DNA from: Planosporangium mesophilum
Lineage (GTDB): Bacteria > Actinomycetota > Actinomycetes > Mycobacteriales > Micromonosporaceae
DNA: 64,000 bases
NCBI RefSeq assembly: GCF_016863255.1
Contig: NZ_BOON01000006.1
Location: 1 to 64,000 of the forward strand
Direction of reading: 5' to 3'
A program made the translations under genes and the position numbers. Under the pieces are notes generated by a model. That model was not told the DNA's origin. It was given only the letters and a program-made list of their open reading frames with translations, and searched no databases. Shown piece by piece: positions 61,288 to 64,000 of the stretch; the stretch's first letter is position 1; every line of letters starts with the position of its first letter.

Positions 61288-62488
61288 CCGGGCCACGACG
61301 ACGGACGTACCGCGAGACCGCGATGCGGCACGCCGGTTCCGCGTCCTCGCCGTCTGCGGATCGTTCGCGCCGGGATTCCGCGGTGGCGGTCCGATCCGGT
61401 CCGTCGCTCGCATCGTCGACACGGTGTCTGAGCACGTCGACATCACCCTGCTCACCAGCGACCGCGACCTGGGGTGTCGTGACCCCTATCCCGGGCTGTC
61501 CGGTACGTGGGTGAACCGCGACCGGACCCGGGTGTTCTACCTGAACACCGGCAGCCTGTCGCAGTGGCTTCGGCTGTGGCGCGAACTGCGCGCCACCCCG
61601 TTCGACCTGTTGTACGTCAACAGCCTCTGGTCCCCGCAATTCACCCAGGTTCCTGTCCTCGCCGTGCGACTCGGCCTCATCCGCGCGGGAAACGTACTCG
61701 TCGCTCCTCGCGGGGAGCTGTCCCCGGGTGCGTTGGCGCTGAAGTCATGGAAGAAGCGGCTGTTCCTGAAGTGGTGGGGTCCGTTCCTGAAACGGATGGG
61801 CGTCATCTGGCACGCCACCGCCGACAAGGAGGCGTCAGAGATCCGGGCCGTGTGCCCGTGGGCGCACATCGAGATCAATCAGAACCAGGTGGCGCTGCCA
61901 CCGGAACCGCTGTCCCCGTCCGGAGCGTACGACGGACCTCCGCGACTGGTCTTCATCAGCCGGGTGTCGCCCAAGAAGAACCTGGACCTGGTCCTGCAGG
62001 CGCTGAACGAGTTGTCCACGCGGGTCGAACTCGACATCTACGGCCCGCTGGAGGACGCGGCGCACTGGAAGCACTGCGAGGCGATCATCAGACGACTTCC
62101 GGCCTCGGTCCGGGTCCGGTACCGCGGTGAGGTGTCGCCCGAAGACGTTCGCCGCACCTTCCACGATTACGACGCGTTCGTATTCCCCACCAGGGGGGAA
62201 AACTTCGGGCACGTCATCGCCGAAAGCCTGTCGGCCTCGTGTCCGGTGGTCTGCTCGGACCGGACGCCGTGGACGGAGGTCCTCGAATCCGGCGGCGGTC
62301 GCGTGGTACGGGATCTCACCGCAGGGGCGCTCGCCGCGGAGCTTGAACGCATCACGGCGATGACGCCCGATGAGCGGCTGCGTGCGCGGTGTCGCGCCGG
62401 CGAGACCTACCGGTCATGGCGGCGGAAAACGCCCGACCGCAACATCCTCGACCTGGCCCGGCAGACGCTGACTTCCGTCGCCCGATGA
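61277..62488 (+). CDS. Family 4-type glycosyltransferase
   Basis: 403 residues from GTG 61277, overlapping the previous gene by 11 bases. It contains the N-terminal GT-B segment RVLAVCGSFAPGFRGGGPIRSVARIV, LLYVNSLWSPQ, VLVAPRGELSPGALALKSWKK, the acceptor/donor segment LVFISRVSPKKNLDLVLQALNEL, DIYGPLED and the conserved FVFPTRGENFGHVIAESLSASCPVV with its EX7E-like Glu. It would add a sugar to the exopolysaccharide unit; donor and linkage are unknown. Confidence 0.88.
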   Translation: MTANRATTTDVPRDRDAARRFRVLAVCGSFAPGFRGGGPIRSVARIVDTVSEHVDITLLTSDRDLGCRDPYPGLSGTWVNRDRTRVFYLNTGSLSQWLRLWRELRATPFDLLYVNSLWSPQFTQVPVLAVRLGLIRAGNVLVAPRGELSPGALALKSWKKRLFLKWWGPFLKRMGVIWHATADKEASEIRAVCPWAHIEINQNQVALPPEPLSPSGAYDGPPRLVFISRVSPKKNLDLVLQALNELSTRVELDIYGPLEDAAHWKHCEAIIRRLPASVRVRYRGEVSPEDVRRTFHDYDAFVFPTRGENFGHVIAESLSASCPVVCSDRTPWTEVLESGGGRVVRDLTAGALAAELERITAMTPDERLRARCRAGETYRSWRRKTPDRNILDLARQTLTSVAR

Positions 62489-62516
62489 CCGCCACCAGAG
62501 CGCGGGCATAGGGCTG

Positions 62517-63911
62517 GTGGCTCGCGTGCGCCTCCACCTCGATCCCCGGCGGTACCGGTCGGCTACCGCTCTCTCCTCGTTCCGCCGGAGCGTGGCCAGG
62601 ACAGCGTTCTTCAACATCGCCACGACCGTCACCGCCGGGATCGCGGGAATCGTCATAGCTCGCTCCCTGGGACCTGCCGCCAGGGGCGAGTACGCGGCCG
62701 TCACCGCGTGGTTCACTGCCGCGTTCACCGTCGGCGAACTGGGGCTGACCGCGGCGACAACCTTCTTCGTGGCCCGCGACGCTCACCTGGCGCCGCACTA
62801 CGTTTCCACGGCACGCAACCTGCTGGTCGCCTCGGGCGTCGTCGTGGCCTCCGCCGGAATGCTCGCCACGCCGCTGCTGGCACCGGAGAACGGTACGGTC
62901 GCCGGGGGCTATCGCATCGCCTTCCTCACGTGCCTGGCGAGCTTCCTGACCGTCGGCTACATCGCCAGCATGCAGGCGTCCAACATCAACCGCTGGAACC
63001 TCATCAGGATCTCGCAGCCCGCGCTGTACGTGGCCACGGTCACCCTGCTTCACCTGACCGGGCAGCTCGATCTGACGACGGTCGTGTTGGCCATGTCCCT
63101 CACGACCGTCGCGCAGACCGCGATGGCCTACCTCCTCGCCCGCGGTCAGCGGCTGACCGGCGGCCGCGCGGACTTCGGGCTGGCCCGGCCGATAATCCGC
63201 TACGGCACCGCCCAGCTCGCTTCGTCCGTGCCGATCCTCGTCACCACCCGACTCGACCAGCTCGTCCTCTCCCTGACCGTACCTTCGGCCGCCCTCGGCA
63301 ACTACGCCATCGCAGCCACGCTGGCCACCCTCGCAGGACCGCTCGTCGCCGCCCTGGGCCACGTCGCCTTCCCCCGGCTGGCATCGCAGGCCCTGTCCAG
63401 TAGCGGAGCTGACCGCCTGCAACGGTCGACCGTACTCGCTGCCGCCGGTGTCAGCGGCGCGCTGACACTCGTCCTGGCGGCTTCGGCCCCATGGCTGATC
63501 CCGACGCTCTTCGGCGCTGACTACCGGGACGCCGTGACGCTGGTCTGGCTGCTCGCTCCGGGTGCCGCGTTCGCGGTGTGCGCACAGGTCTGTGGTGACC
63601 TGCTGCGCGGCCAAGGCCGGCCGCTCGCCGCAGCCCGGGCACAGGGAGCCGCCGCGGTGGCGATCGTCGTGCTGATGGCCGCCCTGCTGCCCGCGCTCGG
63701 GGTCGTCGGCGCGGCCATCGCCTCGACCACGGCCAACGGGTTGGCCCTCGTGATGGCGCTCGGAGCGTTGCGCAAGGCGTCGGCCGGGGGATCGACGCCC
63801 CCTCCTCCCCCGGCGCAACCGCTGCCTCAGCCGGTGGTCGACGGACTGTCCACACCGATCCTCAGCCCACCCGCAAGGAGATCCATGTATCGGCGGAGGA
63901 ACCAACGATGA
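62517..63911 (+). CDS. Polysaccharide flippase (Wzx-type, MOP superfamily)
   Basis: 464 residues, GTG 62517 (another GTG at 62526 in frame). About twelve to fourteen membrane helices with the opening ARTAFFNIATTVTAGIAGIVIARSLGPAARGEYAAVTAW of oligosaccharide flippases, and a mid-protein DQLVLSLTVPSAALGNYAIAATLA segment. It would move lipid-linked repeat units across the membrane for exopolysaccharide assembly. The C-terminal 55 residues are Pro-rich and basic. The stop overlaps the next start (ATGA). Confidence 0.88.
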   Translation: MARVRLHLDPRRYRSATALSSFRRSVARTAFFNIATTVTAGIAGIVIARSLGPAARGEYAAVTAWFTAAFTVGELGLTAATTFFVARDAHLAPHYVSTARNLLVASGVVVASAGMLATPLLAPENGTVAGGYRIAFLTCLASFLTVGYIASMQASNINRWNLIRISQPALYVATVTLLHLTGQLDLTTVVLAMSLTTVAQTAMAYLLARGQRLTGGRADFGLARPIIRYGTAQLASSVPILVTTRLDQLVLSLTVPSAALGNYAIAATLATLAGPLVAALGHVAFPRLASQALSSSGADRLQRSTVLAAAGVSGALTLVLAASAPWLIPTLFGADYRDAVTLVWLLAPGAAFAVCAQVCGDLLRGQGRPLAAARAQGAAAVAIVVLMAALLPALGVVGAAIASTTANGLALVMALGALRKASAGGSTPPPPPAQPLPQPVVDGLSTPILSPPARRSMYRRRNQR

Positions 63912-64000
63912 ACGAGAATGTCCTACTTCTCGCACCGTCCCTCGGCCTCGGTGGAGGCATCGAGCGCTACGTCTCCACGATCGAGGCCGTGTTCACCCAG
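63908..64000 (+). CDS. Glycosyltransferase, N-terminal fragment at right edge
   Basis: 31 codons are visible before the window ends. The start ATG overlaps the flippase stop and has GGAGG ahead. LLAPSLGLGGGIERYVSTIE is the usual N-terminal GT-B nucleotide-sugar transferase segment of family 4. The rest is outside the window. Confidence 0.7.
   Translation, partial: MNENVLLLAPSLGLGGGIERYVSTIEAVFTQ

Overview
The window is chromosomal DNA of a high-GC actinomycete, most probably a member of the Micromonosporaceae (Micromonospora/Actinoplanes-like). The basis is very high GC with G/C-ending codons, many GTG and TTG starts, leaderless-looking promoters, long stem-loops without U-tracts at gene ends, and typical actinobacterial families: acyl-CoA carboxylase epsilon subunit, a nitrate/nitrite-sensing-domain histidine kinase with roadblock, DUF742 and GTPase partners, SCO4848- and SCO6745-type proteins, DUF4349 and DUF4012. 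The genus is an inference. I saw no rRNA, tRNA, CRISPR array, prophage or intact insertion sequence.

Left part (1-12 kb): a Ser/Thr kinase cut by the left edge, a secreted membrane-anchored protein, an acyl-CoA carboxylase epsilon gene with no neighbouring beta subunit, a uracil/xanthine permease, a Maf pyrophosphatase with an in-frame 27-bp repeat, an MFS transporter, a DrrAB-type ABC exporter with a PadR regulator and two matching operator-like sites, and the biotin-carrying acyl-CoA carboxylase alpha subunit. From 12 to 24 kb: mostly single housekeeping or stress genes (PPOX flavoprotein, Nei-type glycosylase, LigT-like protein, NAD(P)H-quinone dehydrogenase, gamma-glutamylcyclotransferase-like protein, 3'-5' exonuclease, MBL hydrolase, DUF4349 lipoprotein, M20 amidohydrolase), then a 0.7-kb gene-free stretch holding a two-hairpin element, and a methylmalonyl-CoA-mutase-type large subunit.

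Middle (24-42 kb): a transmembrane Ser/Thr kinase; a phosphohexomutase/phosphopentomutase-family enzyme, uracil phosphoribosyltransferase, deoxyribose-phosphate aldolase and two overlapping aldehyde dehydrogenase genes, the second a truncated non-catalytic form, together resembling a split ALDH16; an acidic protein; then a signalling locus. In this locus a leftward operon (NIT histidine kinase, roadblock protein, DUF742 protein, GTPase) converges with a gene for a 920-residue protein. That protein has an IS110-transposase-like N-terminus, and its C-terminus shares several motifs with the kinase C-terminus, two of them at identical spacing. This is the most interesting signal in the window.

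Right part (42-64 kb): adenosine deaminase and an RlmA-type methyltransferase, then a leftward nucleoside uptake and catabolism operon (BMP lipoprotein, ATPase, two permeases, a cytidine deaminase with an extra C-terminal domain, thymidine phosphorylase, a cupin, DUF4272). After two small membrane proteins and a MalR-like LacI regulator come a surface region (two LPVTG sortase-type proteins and a DUF4012 protein) and the start of an exopolysaccharide cluster (glycosyltransferases and a flippase) running off the right edge.

The nucleoside genes form a plausible route: uptake by the BMP transporter or NCS2 permease, deamination, phosphorolysis by DeoA, pentose-1-phosphate isomerisation by the phosphomutase, aldol cleavage by DeoC, acetaldehyde oxidation by the aldehyde dehydrogenase pair, and uracil recovery by Upp.
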